Positions 44,979 to 53,719 of a stretch of 64,000 bases of DNA are shown piece after piece (position 1 is the stretch's first letter; each line of letters begins with the position of its first letter). Position numbers and translations under genes: made by a program. The DNA lies in the NCBI RefSeq assembly GCF_014189535.1, contig NZ_CP050307.1, positions 186,001 through 250,000 of the forward strand, given 5' to 3'. The notes below the pieces were generated by a model. The model saw only the letters and a program-made list of their open reading frames with translations. It was not told the DNA's origin and ran no database searches. This stretch comes from Rhizobium lusitanum. Lineage in GTDB: Bacteria > Pseudomonadota > Alphaproteobacteria > Rhizobiales > Rhizobiaceae.

Positions 44979-45853
44979 GAATTCCTCTTCTCATGGCCGG
45001 CGAGCCATTGCTTGAATGGCGCAATCGTATCCGTCTGGACGGCGCCGGTGCCTACCTCGGCCAAGGTGCCCCAGACGCCCTGGGGGTCCACGAGCGCCCG
45101 GCTGTCGTTGAAATCGAGGTTATGGGAGACATCGAGCGTGTTGATCCACAGACGGATGTTCTGGCGTTCCAGTTCCGCGCGCCCGGCGGCGAGGTCGGCT
45201 ATATCGGAAAACTTGACCTCCACCATCGGTGCGCGCAATGGCTCGATCAGCTTCAGGTCTTCCGCGAACTGTCCGGGCCTGACGCGAAACATCGGCATAT
45301 GCGGGATGGAGCCGAACCAGTCGGCGTCGATCACCGGAAAATGGCCGGATGCCGGCTCGATATCGGTCTTGATGATGATCTGATCCTGCATCTCTAGGCG
45401 CTTGATCGTGGCGATCACCAGCGGCAAGTCACGCGGATATTTCGTGTCGATGTTCACGAAGATCCGTCCGCGGGCCTCTTCCAGCGCTTCTTCCAGCGTC
45501 GGAATACGCTCGTCGGTCACTGCCGCCGTCTGTCCGCCACCACCGGCGCGAAGGCGAGCGTTGCGGACCGTGGCGAGATCGCAGGCGCTGACGACGCCTG
45601 TGCCGGTCGATGTCCGGTCAAGCGTTGCGTCGTGAATGACGACAAGCTTTCCATCGGCCGTTGCCTGCGTGTCGATCTCGACGATTTCCACATTGAGCGC
45701 TGCCGCGTCGCGGATCGATGTCAGCGAGTTTTCCGGCGCTGCCGTCCACAGGCCGCGATGCGCGATAGTGAGAATATCCGGGTTGCTGCGTGACATGAGG
45801 GAGAAGACGTCAGCGAAACGTGCGGAGCGGGAGGCAGCAGTCTGGTCGGGCAT
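44975..45853 (-). CDS. Glycerophosphodiester-phosphodiesterase-family enzyme
   Basis: A 292-residue GDPD-type TIM barrel. Catalytic and metal residues: His32-Arg33 in IAHRGLW, Glu41 in PENSL, Glu59 and Asp61 in VEIDTQATADGK, and His74-Asp75 in VVIHDATLDR. No signal peptide, so it acts in the cytoplasm on an imported diester. It follows two permeases in the same operon and is coupled to an IMPase-family phosphatase. Agrocinopine phosphodiesterase AccF belongs to the same superfamily; the true substrate here is unknown. Confidence 0.92.
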   Translation of the reverse strand: MPDQTAASRSARFADVFSLMSRSNPDILTIAHRGLWTAAPENSLTSIRDAAALNVEIVEIDTQATADGKLVVIHDATLDRTSTGTGVVSACDLATVRNARLRAGGGGQTAAVTDERIPTLEEALEEARGRIFVNIDTKYPRDLPLVIATIKRLEMQDQIIIKTDIEPASGHFPVIDADWFGSIPHMPMFRVRPGQFAEDLKLIEPLRAPMVEVKFSDIADLAAGRAELERQNIRLWINTLDVSHNLDFNDSRALVDPQGVWGTLAEVGTGAVQTDTIAPFKQWLAGHEKRNS

Positions 45854-45891
45854 GGGGAGAACTTTCGGGTGGTTGGGGTTTGGGAGGAGGA

Positions 45892-46755
45892 TCAGATCTT
45901 GCCCATTCCGGCCGCCATCAGGTCGTCGCGCAGGATACGTCCGGCAAGAACGAAGATGATCAGGGCAGGAAGGAGCAGGATGAAGGCGATGATCGATGCC
46001 AATGGCAATTGCATCGAATAGGGGTCGAGGAACATGTAGAGCTTGATCGGCAATGTCTGAATGACAGGCGAGCCAACGATGAAGGACTTGTCGAACTCTT
46101 CGAAGCTGCCGATGAAGGAAAGCAGCCCGCCGGCGAGCAATCCGGGTACGGCGAGCGGCAGGATGACATGCGTCAGAACGCCGATACTTCCCGCGCCAAG
46201 CGACCGCGCGGCGTGAATGAGGTCGTCCGGAATGGTTTCGAGCGATGCGGTCATCAGCCGGATCATCAACGGCAGTGTGCCGACGATCTGGACGAGGATG
46301 ACGCCGGCCATCGAATAGGAGAGACCAAGTAGCAGGAAGATCTGGCCGATGCCGACGGCAACGACGAGGCCGGGAATGATGATGGGTGCGAGGATGAAGA
46401 TTTCCACGACGCGTTTCAGCCGGAACGGAAAGCGCGCCATGGCCCAGGCCGTCGGCAGGGCGATGATTGCGGTCGCCAGGGTCACGACGATGGCGATGAC
46501 GAGGCTGTTCAGCGTGGCGCTCAACAGATTGGCATCGGCGAGAACATCCAGCCAGCGGCTGATCGTGTAGTTTTGCGGCACGATATGTGGCGGGGCCCAG
46601 CCGTCGGCGACACTCCAGAGGAACATCAGCGCCAACGGCAAGGCGATGACCAGCGCCAGCATGAGGTATAGCCCCGCCGAGACGATGATGCGATCGTCCT
46701 CGGTGAAGGTGCGGCGTCGGGGCAGGGCGGGGGAGGTATCGGCAAGCGTGCTCAT
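45892..46755 (-). CDS. ABC permease, PotC/FbpB-like (second subunit)
   Basis: A 287-residue permease of the spermidine/iron/phosphonate type: six helices, starting with LYLMLALVIALPLALMFLWS, and an EAA loop DDLIHAARSLGAGSIGVLTH. Its ATG shares one base with the stop of the preceding permease gene (TGATG at 46757-46753). Forms a heterodimer with that partner. Confidence 0.9.
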   Translation of the reverse strand: MSTLADTSPALPRRRTFTEDDRIIVSAGLYLMLALVIALPLALMFLWSVADGWAPPHIVPQNYTISRWLDVLADANLLSATLNSLVIAIVVTLATAIIALPTAWAMARFPFRLKRVVEIFILAPIIIPGLVVAVGIGQIFLLLGLSYSMAGVILVQIVGTLPLMIRLMTASLETIPDDLIHAARSLGAGSIGVLTHVILPLAVPGLLAGGLLSFIGSFEEFDKSFIVGSPVIQTLPIKLYMFLDPYSMQLPLASIIAFILLLPALIIFVLAGRILRDDLMAAGMGKI

Positions 46756-47609
46756 CAGGTGTCTTTCTTCGCGGAGCCGAGGCCGATCCTGGCGGTCAGC
46801 GTGTAGTAGGCAATCAGCACGGCAATGGCGAAGAGGCTGAGAACCATCCCCATCGCATAGACCTGCGGAAACCTGCCCTGGCTGAATTCGGCGACCATCA
46901 GCACAGACAGCGGTCGTGCGACCGGCGGGCCGACGATGTCGGGAATGGCGTAGGAGCCCATCGAACCGATGAAGGTCAACAGGATCGCTGCGGTGATGCC
47001 CGGCATGGCGAGCGGCACCTCGACGAAGAGGAATGTGTTCAGCCGTGAGGCGCCGAGCGAGCGTGCCGCCAGGCGGATATCTTCCGGAACGGCGGCAAAG
47101 GCGCTGGTGATGATCAGCGTCATGAAGGGGATCTGTTTCCACACCGTCGAAAGGATGACGCCGACGCCCCAATCGTCACGCACGAGCTTCGGCAGGCCGA
47201 GACCCAAGGGCGCGAGCAGCCGGTCGAGAAAACCGCCGCGTTCGGCGACGATGATCACCATCAGTGCGACGATGATGCTGGGGACGGCCATCGGCAGCTT
47301 ATAGAGCCCGTTGAACAGCTTACGTCCGAGGAAGCTCCGGCGAAGCAGCAGCGCCAGCGGAATAGAGGCCAGGAGCGAGACGACCACCGGGGCGACGCCG
47401 TAATAGATCGAAACCGACAGTCCGCGCAGCATCGATGGCCGGGTGAAGATGCGCGTATACCATTGCAGCGTGAAGGAGCCGTCATCAAGGTGAAAGCTGC
47501 CGATCAGCGCTGAGAGCAGCGGCCAGCCGAAGAAGAGGAGAAGGTAGCCGACACCGGGTGCCAGCAGCAGAAGAAGCCTTGCGCGGTCGCTACCGAGGAC
47601 AGGGCGCAT
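46755..47609 (-). CDS. ABC permease, PotB-like (first subunit)
   Basis: A 284-residue permease: LLLLLAPGVGYLLLFFGWPL as first helix, then the EAA loop EDIRLAARSLGASRLNTFLF. The start shares a base with the ATPase stop at 47609. The PotB/PotC pairing and order (SBP, ATPase, permease, permease) match the PhnSTUV/PotABCD/Fbp class of importers, which carry polyamines, phosphonates and Fe3+ among others. Confidence 0.9.
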   Translation of the reverse strand: MRPVLGSDRARLLLLLAPGVGYLLLFFGWPLLSALIGSFHLDDGSFTLQWYTRIFTRPSMLRGLSVSIYYGVAPVVVSLLASIPLALLLRRSFLGRKLFNGLYKLPMAVPSIIVALMVIIVAERGGFLDRLLAPLGLGLPKLVRDDWGVGVILSTVWKQIPFMTLIITSAFAAVPEDIRLAARSLGASRLNTFLFVEVPLAMPGITAAILLTFIGSMGSYAIPDIVGPPVARPLSVLMVAEFSQGRFPQVYAMGMVLSLFAIAVLIAYYTLTARIGLGSAKKDT

Positions 47610-48652
47610 CAGGCAGCTCCCGCGAATTCCCGCTCGTCGAGCAGATGTGCAGCACCTTGGAAACCGATCGCGACATGGGTGCCGGGGGCGAGCAGTGCAT
47701 CGCCACCCGCCTGGGCGACCTTGAGCGTCACGTCACCAACGGCGACCTTATAGAGAACATTGGCGCCCATGAAGGAGACCGAAGTGACGACGCCGGAACC
47801 GAGGTTGTTCGGCGAAACCGACATGGCTTCCGGGCGGACGGAAACGCGGGCAGGCCCGGTGGCAGTTGCGTCGAGCGCGATAGTCTCGCCCCAGGGCAGG
47901 CGTGCTCTGACGCCTTCGGCGGTAACGGACAAAAGGTTTGTCTGGCCGAGGAAGCTTGCGGTGAAGGCTTTTTTCGGAGCGCGGTAGAGTTGCTGTGGCG
48001 TGCCGGTCTCGACGACGCGGCCCGCATTCATGACGACGATGCGGTCGGACATCGCCATGGCTTCCGACTGGTCGTGTGTCACATAGATGCTGGTCGCGCC
48101 GATACGGCGATGCAGCTCGACGAGTTCGTGGCGCAGCGTATCGCGGAGTTTGGCGTCGAGATTGGAGAGCGGCTCGTCGAAGAGCAGTAGGGACGGCTGC
48201 ATGACGATCGCACGGGCAAGCGCCACGCGCTGCTGCTGTCCGCCCGACAATTGCCGCGGCATGCGCTCGGTAAGGCCCGTCAGATTGCAGATGTCGATCG
48301 CGTGTTCGATACGCTGTGCCCGCTCAGGCTTGGCAACGCGTTTCATCCGCAGGCCGAAGGCAAGGTTCTTGCCGACCGACATATGCGGGAAGAGCGCATA
48401 GGACTGGAAGACCATCGCAATGTCGCGAGCCTCCGGAGGCAGGGCATCGATCCTTTGTCCGGCTAGATGGATTTCGCCGGCGCTTGGCCGGCTGATCCCC
48501 ATCAGGATACGCAGAAGCGTGGACTTGCCGCAGCCGGATGGGCCGAGGATGGTGACGAACTCGCCGCGCTCGACATCGATCGACACGGGATGGAGCGCGC
48601 GGCTTGTGGCGTAGTCCTTGGTAATATCTCTGATTTCAAGCGCGGTCATCAT
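47609..48652 (-). CDS. ABC ATPase, PotA/FbpC type
   Basis: A 347-residue ATPase: Walker A GPSGCGKST (residues about 35-43), Q-loop MVFQSYALFPHM, signature LSGGQQQRVALARAI, Walker B LLLFDEPLSNLD, H-loop YVTHDQSEA, and a TOBE_2 domain near residues 270-340. It follows the SBP gene after a perfect stem-loop. Confidence 0.92.
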   Translation of the reverse strand: MMTALEIRDITKDYATSRALHPVSIDVERGEFVTILGPSGCGKSTLLRILMGISRPSAGEIHLAGQRIDALPPEARDIAMVFQSYALFPHMSVGKNLAFGLRMKRVAKPERAQRIEHAIDICNLTGLTERMPRQLSGGQQQRVALARAIVMQPSLLLFDEPLSNLDAKLRDTLRHELVELHRRIGATSIYVTHDQSEAMAMSDRIVVMNAGRVVETGTPQQLYRAPKKAFTASFLGQTNLLSVTAEGVRARLPWGETIALDATATGPARVSVRPEAMSVSPNNLGSGVVTSVSFMGANVLYKVAVGDVTLKVAQAGGDALLAPGTHVAIGFQGAAHLLDEREFAGAA

Positions 48653-48680
48653 GGCGTTCCGTCATTCTGGGAAGAGGGGT

Positions 48681-48705
48681 GGACCGGACGCCCCACGTCC
48701 GGTCC
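48681..48705 (-). promoter_or_regulatory. Intercistronic stem-loop after the SBP gene
   Basis: GGACCGGACG (48681-48690), 5-nt loop, CGTCCGGTCC (48696-48705): a perfect 10-bp GC-rich stem 20 bases after the SBP stop and about 30 bases before the ATPase start. No T-run. Confidence 0.7.
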
Positions 48706-48724
48706 GGCAGCGGTCCGGCTTCCG

Positions 48725-49954
48725 CTACTGATTGAGCACTTTTTCATTGAGTGCTTCGGAAAGCGCCGTCGCCATATCCCAGAAGGCGGTCACCGACAGT
48801 CGCGGATAGACGCTGTCCGGCAGGACATGGGCCCGGGTCTCAGCCGAAATCAGATTGTCGCTGATATCCGTGCGCGGCGAGCGGGAGGCCTTGTGCTCGA
48901 GTTTCCAGGTCTGGAAATCCTTGCTGAAGGCCATGTCGATCAAAAGCAGGGCGGCGGCGACATGCTTGGCATTGGCGGGCACGAAGATCGCGTCGCCCGA
49001 TCCGACCTGGCCGCCCTTGAGCAGCGTCAGGCGGAAGCTGTCGGGAAGCTGCTTGTTGCCGAGGAACGTCATGACCTGATCTTCCCAGACCGTGCCCATG
49101 TAGAGCTGCTGATTGTTGATGAGGTTCAGCGTGTCGGCATTGCCGTTTGTCAGTTCCGATACCTTGAGAAGCTTGCGGTAGTAATCCCAGACCGGCTCGA
49201 GGCACTCCGACGTCATCGCCCAGTCCTCGGCCTGCTCGAGGCTTTGCGAATAGTCCGTCAGCTTGGCGCGGCAATCACCCTTGAGATAGTTGAGCGCGAC
49301 CGAGTAGATGAAGCCGCTGCCCGAGCCGCCCTTGGACGGCAAGGTTACGCCCAGCCGTTTCGGGTTCTTCTCGGCCCAGGCCAGCAGATCGTCGAAATTC
49401 CTTGGCAGATCGGCCTCCTTGACGAAGGCGGAATCGTAGCCGATCGCCGTCTGGTTCATGTGGACCAGCGGAAAGGCGCCGCCATGCGGCTTGCCGAAGA
49501 CGGTCTCGGCCAGAACGGGATCGTAGTGATCCATATTCGGCAGGATCTTCGTCAGTGCGATCTTACCGACGACGCCGGTGGACGACAGCAGCGGATAACC
49601 GCCGCCGCCGGCGAAATAGACATCGACCGGGGCATCCTGACCTGCCTTCTGCACGGCAATCAGCTGTTGGTTTGCCTGATCGCCGACAACGTCGGTGTAG
49701 TTGACCTTGATGCCGTATTTCGCCTCGAAACGAGTGGTCAGCTCTTTCCATGTATCGCTGAAACTGCCGGCGAAATTGTACATGGTGACGGTGCCCTCGG
49801 CTTTGGCGAGGGGAACGACGACGTCATAGAAATTGTCACGGCTGACCTTGGAGAGATCGAAATCCAGGTTCTTCAAGTTCGTGTCGGCCGCATGCGCCGG
49901 CAGCGTGGCGGTCGCCAGGATCAGCGCACCGATGGCGAGACATTTCATGATCAT
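48725..49954 (-). CDS. ABC solute-binding protein, PotD/Fbp-like
   Basis: A 409-residue periplasmic binding protein, signal peptide MIMKCLAIGALILATATLPA ending AHA. Mature blocks include TVTMYNFAGSFSDTWKELTT, FEAKYGIKVNYTDVVGDQAN and DVYFAGGGGYPLLSS, typical of family 6/8-like polyvalent anion and polyamine binders. The ATG at 49954 is chosen because GGAG lies 6 bases ahead. First gene of the phosphodiester operon, divergent from the ROK regulator across a palindrome. Confidence 0.9.
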   Translation of the reverse strand: MIMKCLAIGALILATATLPAHAADTNLKNLDFDLSKVSRDNFYDVVVPLAKAEGTVTMYNFAGSFSDTWKELTTRFEAKYGIKVNYTDVVGDQANQQLIAVQKAGQDAPVDVYFAGGGGYPLLSSTGVVGKIALTKILPNMDHYDPVLAETVFGKPHGGAFPLVHMNQTAIGYDSAFVKEADLPRNFDDLLAWAEKNPKRLGVTLPSKGGSGSGFIYSVALNYLKGDCRAKLTDYSQSLEQAEDWAMTSECLEPVWDYYRKLLKVSELTNGNADTLNLINNQQLYMGTVWEDQVMTFLGNKQLPDSFRLTLLKGGQVGSGDAIFVPANAKHVAAALLLIDMAFSKDFQTWKLEHKASRSPRTDISDNLISAETRAHVLPDSVYPRLSVTAFWDMATALSEALNEKVLNQ

Positions 49955-49987
49955 CGAGATCTCCAACGAGAGGGAATGTTGCTCTCG

Positions 49988-50016
49988 TTGCTATTAATAC
50001 ACTTTAAGTGTAATAT
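49988..50016 (+). promoter_or_regulatory. Predicted promoter of the ROK gene with embedded operator
   Basis: TTGCTA (49988-49993), 17-nt spacer, TAATAT (50011-50016). The perfect inverted repeat TACACTT-T-AAGTGTA occupies 49998-50012, bridging spacer and -10 box. On the minus strand a TTGTCA upstream and TATTAA downstream of the same palindrome could serve the SBP operon, so one operator would control both directions. Confidence 0.6.
49998..50012. promoter_or_regulatory. Putative ROK-regulator operator
   Basis: TACACTTTAAGTGTA: two perfect 7-bp arms around one T, in the short region between the divergent SBP and ROK genes. Its position over the promoter suggests autoregulation and repression of the phosphodiester operon. 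Confidence 0.65.
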
Positions 50017-50098
50017 TTGTGACAAGTCCAGCAAAAAAGCTCCTCTGGGCAAGGTGTGGTGGATTGCGAGCCTTCGTCCGAGCGGCTAAGCCAGAGGC

Positions 50099-51247
50099 AT
50101 GACCACGCAAACTGCTTCCCCGCCCAGGTTCGACATGTCGCCACTGGCCAGCGACAATGAACGGATGATCCTCGATATCGTGCGCCGTCACGAGCCGATC
50201 GCGCGCTCCACGATCACGGCGCATACCAATCTGACCCAGCAGTCCGTGCACCGCCTTGTGGAAACGCTCATGGAGCGCGGTCTTCTTCGCACAGGCGCGC
50301 CGCTCAAGGGGACGCGCGGCCAGCCAAGCCCGACGATCGAGCTGGTGAAAGAGGCCGTCTATTCCCTCGGCATCTCGATCAATACCGATTCAGCCATCCT
50401 GTATCTGGCTGATTTCGGCTGCAATGTGGTTGCGGAAGAAACCCTGCGGATGGTGCCGAGCGATCGGCAGGCAACCATCGCCACGCTTTTGGACGTTCTT
50501 CAAACTATCCTGAAGAAGCACGGCATATCGCGTGACCGCCTTCTGGGGCTTGGCTTTTCGGTGTCCGGCTTCTTTGTCACGGACAATCGCGAATTCAACG
50601 CGCCCGAGCCGTTGCGGGACTGGTCGCTCATCGATCTGCGCACGGATCTTGAGAGCGCCTTCGAGCTTCCCGTGTGGCTGGAGAATAACGCGACGACGGG
50701 TGCCATCGGCGAGAGCCTGCGTGGCGCCGGTCTCTGGTGTTCCACCTTCGCCTATCTTTCCTTCAACTACGGTTTCGGCGGCGGCCTCATCCTGGACGGC
50801 AAGCCCTTTTACGGCTTTCACGGCAATGCCGGCGAATTCAGCGGCATCTACAATTCGGATGAATCGCCAAAGCGGCCTGCCTTGCAATATCTGATCCAGA
50901 CGTTGCAGGAGAATGGTATCGACATTCGTTCGATCGATGAATTGCGCCAGCGCTTCGATCCATCCTGGCCCGGCGTGGAGGAATGGCTGGAGCAGACGAT
51001 GCCGATGCTGGACCGGTTGATCGTGACTCTGATCGCCGTGCTTGATCCGCAGGCGATCGTGTTCGGAGGGCAATTGCCGCAGGAGCTCGGACGCATGATG
51101 ATCGCGCGGGCGCATATGTCGTTCACGCGCGTTCACCGATATGGTGTCGGACCGCGGGAAGCCAAACTCGTGCTCAGCGAGACGCGAGGGGATGCCGGCG
51201 CGATCGGCGCTGCCCTGCTGCCGTTGAAACTCCGGTATTTCCTGTAG
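50099..51247 (+). CDS. ROK-family transcriptional regulator
   Basis: A 382-residue NagC/Mlc-type protein. N-terminal winged HTH (residues about 20-70) with PIARSTITAHTNLTQQSVHRLVET; then the ROK sugar-kinase-like fold with LGLGFSVSGFFV, PVWLENNATTGAIGESL (the ENDA-type active-site block) and GFGGGLILDGKPFYGFHGNAGE. The zinc motif CxCGxxGC found in most ROK proteins is absent, so it is probably a sensor without kinase activity. Divergent from the phosphodiester operon; likely its regulator. Confidence 0.9.
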   Translation: MTTQTASPPRFDMSPLASDNERMILDIVRRHEPIARSTITAHTNLTQQSVHRLVETLMERGLLRTGAPLKGTRGQPSPTIELVKEAVYSLGISINTDSAILYLADFGCNVVAEETLRMVPSDRQATIATLLDVLQTILKKHGISRDRLLGLGFSVSGFFVTDNREFNAPEPLRDWSLIDLRTDLESAFELPVWLENNATTGAIGESLRGAGLWCSTFAYLSFNYGFGGGLILDGKPFYGFHGNAGEFSGIYNSDESPKRPALQYLIQTLQENGIDIRSIDELRQRFDPSWPGVEEWLEQTMPMLDRLIVTLIAVLDPQAIVFGGQLPQELGRMMIARAHMSFTRVHRYGVGPREAKLVLSETRGDAGAIGAALLPLKLRYFL

Positions 51248-51277
51248 CGGCTCAGCCGCACGCGTCGTCGACTTGTT

Positions 51278-53365
51278 TCAAGCGATCGAGCGGCGGCTGA
51301 TGCGGACAAGCGGGATGCGGCCGGAAAACGATACCGGAAACTCAGCGTCGATGCTTTCTTCAGGCAGAAATATCTGCCCGACGGGCTTGGGCCGTCCGAG
51401 GAAAAAGCCCTGGGCTTCGTCGCAGCCTTCGACCCGCAGAATTTCGAGCTGGTGGTTCGTTTCGACACCTTCGGCAAGAACCGGGATTTCCAGGCTCCGG
51501 CCAAGCGTCAGGACTGCCCGCACGATGGCTTTCGCCTGGATGCTGCCCTCCACCTCGCTCATGAAGGAACGATCGAGCTTGATCTTGTCGAAGGGGAACG
51601 AGCGCAGCGTATCGAGCGACGAATAGCCCGTTCCGAAATCGTCTATGGCAATGGTCACGCCCAGCGCCTTGATCTGGCGCAGCACATGGAGTGTGCGGGT
51701 CTTGTCGGCGATGATGGTGGACTCGGTGATTTCGAGCTCCAGCCGGCTTGGCGACAAGCCCGTTTCGAGCAGGACTTCGTGGACAAGGCGAGCCAGATCG
51801 GCGTGGGCGAACTGGACAGGCGAGAGATTGACGGCGATCTTGTAGCGCTTGTCCCAGGAGGCAGCCTGCTTGCAAGCCGTGCGCAGCACCCATTCGCCGA
51901 TTGCGAGGATAATGCCGCTTTCCTCCGCGATCGGAATGAATTCCGCCGGCGGCACCTTGCCGCGTTCGGGATGGTTCCAGCGCGCCAGCACCTCATATCC
52001 GCAGACCTCGCCCGTGCGAACCGAAGTCTGTACCTGATAATGCAGCTCGAGCTGGTCCAGTTCGACGGCGCGGCGCAGATCCTGGGCGAGGGTGTGACGT
52101 TCGCGGGCGGCTTCATCCATCTTGGATTCGTAGAAGCAGACGACGCGCCCGATATCCGCCTTGGCGCGGTACATCGCCAGGTCGGCATTGCTGACAAGAC
52201 GCTCCTGATCGCGTCCGTCATCCGGATAGACAGCGACGCCGATACTGGCGCCGGTCACCGTCTCGAAATCGTCGATCCGTATCGGTTCGAACATGGTCTT
52301 CTCCAGCCGCGCCACGAAGTCCAGAAGTTCGTTTTGCCCGTTGAACCGCTTGACGGCCGCGAATTCGTCGCCGCCGACGCGGGCGACGAATTCGCCGTCC
52401 TTCACCAGACGCGCGAGCCGGCGTCCGATCGCCTTCAGGGCCTGGTCGCCGGCCTTGTGTCCACGAAGATCGTTGATTTCCTTGAAGCGGTCGAGGTCGA
52501 GGCCGATGACGGCAAGCTTTGCGTTCTCCCGTTCCGCCTGTTCCATCTCATGGTTGAGATGGTCGGCAAAACTGCCGCGGTTGGGGAGACCCGTCAGCAA
52601 GTCGTTGAGCGCCATGTGCTGGAGCTTCTGAATGGATTCTTGTGTAGCACGCTCGTCGATCATGTAGCTGGCGACGCCTGTGCCGACGATGAGCAGGCCG
52701 ACGCCCGCGACCGCAATCGCTATGGCCTGTAATACGTGGGGGTCGGTACCCGTGGCACCTGTCGCCAGTGGGGTGAGCGATACGGCGGCCATTGCGGTGA
52801 AATGGAGCACCACGACGGCCAGGACAAAGAGAGCGAGCGCGAGGAGAGGCGAATGGCGCCAGGGCCGACGGATGGCCTGGCTGAAGGCAAATGCCGCGAT
52901 GACCATGGACAGCATGATCGAGCTGATCACGTAATCGACGTTCCACTCGATAATGCCATCGACGTGATAGGCCATCATACCGGTGTAGTGCATGGCCGAG
53001 ATCGCCAGACCGATGACCACGCCACCTACTTCTGGTGCGATTTTGAAACCACGCAGCGAGGCGGTCGTAAAGCCGAAGGCGCAGCCCGCCACGGCCACCA
53101 GCAACGACACCATGGTCAGGATCGGATCGAAGGTGATCGCCGCTTTGGCCTCATAGGCGAGCATAGCGATAAAATGGGTGCACCAGACCGAGGAGCCGGC
53201 CGCCATGGACGTCAGGAACAACCATCCGCCACGCTGAAGTCCCTGTGTCGTCTCCGACCGCCGCAGCAGGTTAAGAGCTATCCACCCGCCGCTGATACAG
53301 ACAAACGCCGCGAGAAGAACGAGCCACAGATTATGCTCTGTGGCGATACATGAAATGACGCGCAC
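51278..53365 (-). CDS. MHYT-GGDEF-EAL c-di-GMP signalling protein
   Basis: A 695-residue membrane sensor. MHYT integral domain at residues 1-240 (about seven helices) with three motif copies: CTHFIAM (62-68), AMHYTGM (124-130) and VLHFTAM (186-192), proposed in the family to bind metal or gas ligands. GGDEF 331-335 is intact (VGGDEFA); the c-di-GMP inhibitory RxxD site is not seen. The EAL domain from about 430 has the variant GYEVLARW plus LELEITES, IDDFGTGYSSL, DKIKLDRSF and LAEGVET, which keep the metal and catalytic residues. Both synthesis and hydrolysis of c-di-GMP look possible. Start is GTG at 53365. Confidence 0.93.
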   Translation of the reverse strand: MRVISCIATEHNLWLVLLAAFVCISGGWIALNLLRRSETTQGLQRGGWLFLTSMAAGSSVWCTHFIAMLAYEAKAAITFDPILTMVSLLVAVAGCAFGFTTASLRGFKIAPEVGGVVIGLAISAMHYTGMMAYHVDGIIEWNVDYVISSIMLSMVIAAFAFSQAIRRPWRHSPLLALALFVLAVVVLHFTAMAAVSLTPLATGATGTDPHVLQAIAIAVAGVGLLIVGTGVASYMIDERATQESIQKLQHMALNDLLTGLPNRGSFADHLNHEMEQAERENAKLAVIGLDLDRFKEINDLRGHKAGDQALKAIGRRLARLVKDGEFVARVGGDEFAAVKRFNGQNELLDFVARLEKTMFEPIRIDDFETVTGASIGVAVYPDDGRDQERLVSNADLAMYRAKADIGRVVCFYESKMDEAARERHTLAQDLRRAVELDQLELHYQVQTSVRTGEVCGYEVLARWNHPERGKVPPAEFIPIAEESGIILAIGEWVLRTACKQAASWDKRYKIAVNLSPVQFAHADLARLVHEVLLETGLSPSRLELEITESTIIADKTRTLHVLRQIKALGVTIAIDDFGTGYSSLDTLRSFPFDKIKLDRSFMSEVEGSIQAKAIVRAVLTLGRSLEIPVLAEGVETNHQLEILRVEGCDEAQGFFLGRPKPVGQIFLPEESIDAEFPVSFSGRIPLVRISRRSIA

Positions 53366-53719
53366 TCGAAAATCCCAAGCCTATGAATGGCAGCAAGCGC
53401 CTTCTTGATAGTCGCTCGCCACGCCGATAACCGACGGGCCAAATCTTTCGACGGCAAACGATAAAGATCGGGTAAAGATGGCCTGTCCGGCCTGGGGAAA
53501 AGGGCGAGTTTACGCGTAAATTCATCGTTTCGTCACAGAGCGGGTCTTCCATCAAGCACATCGAGAGACCTGGCTGTGAGAACCCGCAGAATGCCTGTTG
53601 AAAAATATAATGGCACCCAGCGGATCATCCTTGATAAACGCCGCTCCCATGGCGCGGCAAAGCGCGAAACCATGCCATCTTCGGTCGTTGATGAAACAAC
53701 GTGATATCCCCATGCGGCG
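53366..53719. other. Intergenic region, no gene recognised
   Basis: About 350 bases between the c-di-GMP gene and the end of the sugar ABC operon, both on the minus strand. It holds the perfect 12-bp palindrome TTTACGCGTAAA at 53509-53520, about 145 bases upstream of the c-di-GMP gene start. No open frame with family character and no T-run terminator seen. Confidence 0.5.
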
